From JAKQHY01 sp034429475 (GTDB taxonomy: Bacteria; Chloroflexota; Anaerolineae; B4-G1; SLSP01): a DNA stretch of 8,395 bases. Position numbers and translations under genes: made by a program. The DNA lies in assembly GCA_034429475.1 (NCBI GenBank), contig DAOUGD010000247.1, forward strand, positions 1-8,395, read 5' to 3'. Below are positions 8,125 through 8,395 of this stretch, one piece after another (position 1 is the stretch's first letter; each line of letters opens with the position of its first letter). The notes beneath the pieces are model-generated. The model did no database searches. It saw nothing but the letters and a program-made list of their open reading frames with translations, and had not been told where the DNA came from.

Positions 8125-8129
8125 CCTCC
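8125..8129 (-). promoter_or_regulatory. Ribosome binding site of the GH3 gene
   Basis: GGAGG on the minus strand, 6 nt before the ATG at 8118. A second ATG at 8122, out of frame and only 2 nt from this site, opens a five-codon frame and is not the start. Confidence 0.8.
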
Positions 8130-8153
8130 GTTTGTGAAATGTGGTTGAAGGTA

Positions 8154-8186
8154 AGTATACCGTAGAATAGGGGGAACAAAAAACGC
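8154..8186 (-). promoter_or_regulatory. Candidate sigma-70-type promoter of the GH3 gene
   Basis: TATACT on the minus strand at 8159-8154 is a good -10 box, about 35 nt before the ATG. The -35 region is weak and falls in the T-rich run of the adjacent terminator (TTGTTC with 14 nt spacing, or TTTTTG with 17 nt). The predicted transcript would start near 8147 with a leader of about 29 nt. No operator is obvious between promoter and start. Confidence 0.5.
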
Positions 8187-8212
8187 CAGGAAACTTATCC
8201 CGGCGTTTTTTG
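8177..8212 (-). terminator. Strong, nearly symmetric terminator hairpin upstream of GH3
   Basis: CAAAAAACGCC (8177-8187) and GGCGTTTTTTG (8202-8212) form a perfect 11-bp inverted repeat, with further G-C, G-C and A-T pairs inside and a 6-nt loop. Both strands end in six T. On the minus strand the one mismatch becomes a G-U wobble, so the hairpin is slightly better in that direction. It probably ends a minus-strand gene lying to the right of the window and insulates GH3; it could also act on plus-strand transcripts. Confidence 0.85.
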
Positions 8213-8221
8213 TATCAGGTG

Positions 8222-8249
8222 CGTAAAACGTGAAACGTGAAACGTAAGG
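8222..8249. repeat. Four-copy 7-mer tandem repeat
   Basis: CGTAAAA, CGTGAAA, CGTGAAA, CGTAAGG in perfect phase on the plus strand. Same architecture as the repeats at 34-116 and 2231-2257 (short unit, few copies, edge units degenerate) but a different unit sequence. It lies 9 nt to the right of the terminator, in gene-free DNA. Confidence 0.75.
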
Positions 8250-8254
8250 CTTTT

Positions 8255-8273
8255 ACTGTAAAGTCATTACAGT
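8255..8273. promoter_or_regulatory. Operator-like perfect inverted repeat
   Basis: ACTGTAA (8255-8261) and TTACAGT (8267-8273) are exact reverse complements spaced by 5 nt, giving a 19-bp dyad with half-sites one helical turn apart. That geometry suits a dimeric helix-turn-helix repressor. There is no U-tract, so it is not a terminator. It is 15 nt upstream of the candidate plus-strand promoter at 8288-8315, and is separated from the GH3 promoter by the terminator. Confidence 0.45.
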
Positions 8274-8287
8274 GTTACCCAAGAACA

Positions 8288-8315
8288 TTAACAACATTCG
8301 CGAGAATCATATAGA
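8288..8315 (+). promoter_or_regulatory. Weak candidate promoter reading out of the window
   Basis: TTAACA (8288-8293) and TATAGA (8310-8315) with 16-nt spacing resemble a sigma-70 promoter on the plus strand. The surrounding DNA (8280-8395) has no recognisable coding sequence. An ATG at 8365 stays open to the edge but has no ribosome binding site, so no gene is called. Confidence 0.25.
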
Positions 8316-8395
8316 GCAATAAGTTTTAGGGAAATCGGACAAACGAAATTGCACGACAGTCGACATGACACGGCGGCCAAGTTGGGTCACGCGAT

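Noticed and set aside
8365..8395. Possible start of a plus-strand gene (ATG open to the right edge)
   Set aside because: Only ten codons, no ribosome binding site and no recognisable sequence.
8309..8395. Possible 3' end of a minus-strand gene entering from the right (tail MSTVVQFRLSDFPKTYCSI)
   Set aside because: Under 30 codons and no family resemblance; two minus frames are open for a similar length, so chance explains it.

Overview
The window looks like a GC-rich bacterial chromosome segment, most likely from the Chloroflexota (Anaerolineae/Caldilineae-like). That assignment is an inference from the gene mix (cytoplasmic GH3 and GH20 glycosidases, HypF, tandem GNAT protein, HEAT protein) and from several families of short 7-9 nt tandem repeats between or inside genes, a habit I recall from those genomes. 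No rRNA, tRNA, CRISPR array or transposase is visible. All nine supported genes lie on the minus strand, so the window reads right to left.

Right part (8395 to 5647): a gene-poor right end (8213-8395) holds a four-copy 7-mer repeat, a perfect 7-bp inverted repeat that looks like an operator, and a weak candidate promoter pointing out of the window. A strong, almost symmetric terminator hairpin (8177-8212) follows, and its U-tract merges with the promoter of an 823-residue GH3 beta-glucosidase with an inserted PA14 domain and a C-terminal Fn3-like domain. A second hairpin (5596-5633) ends that gene.

Middle (5565 to 3615): a block of visibly lower GC carries four closely packed genes: an APH-fold phosphotransferase, a small Cys-rich zinc-ribbon-like protein, an 86-residue antitoxin-like protein, and a four-helix Cys-rich membrane protein whose GTG start overlaps the preceding stop. 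The base composition suggests these arrived as a cassette.

Left part (3581 to 1): GC rises again. A two-domain GNAT acetyltransferase overlaps a HEAT-repeat protein by 4 nt. An 86-nt gap with a 9-mer tandem repeat comes next, then a single-domain GH20 hexosaminidase-like protein whose stop codon directly abuts the ATG of hypF, the [NiFe]-hydrogenase maturation carbamoyltransferase. hypF runs off the left edge.

The most unusual point is the left end of hypF. Immediately after the conserved CDDSV motif, the reading frame enters a low-complexity array of 7-mers, then 8-mers, then a G-quadruplex-type G-rich array. The frame stays open for 40 codons to the window edge. At two places where a pure 7-mer repeat would give TAG, a variant base gives a sense codon instead. 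Either a repeat family has been domesticated as a protein insert or hypF is interrupted here; the sequence left of the window decides.

From the phosphotransferase to hypF the gaps are short (9, 23, -4, 33, -4, 86, 0 nt), so co-transcription is possible, but the genes do not form one recognisable pathway.
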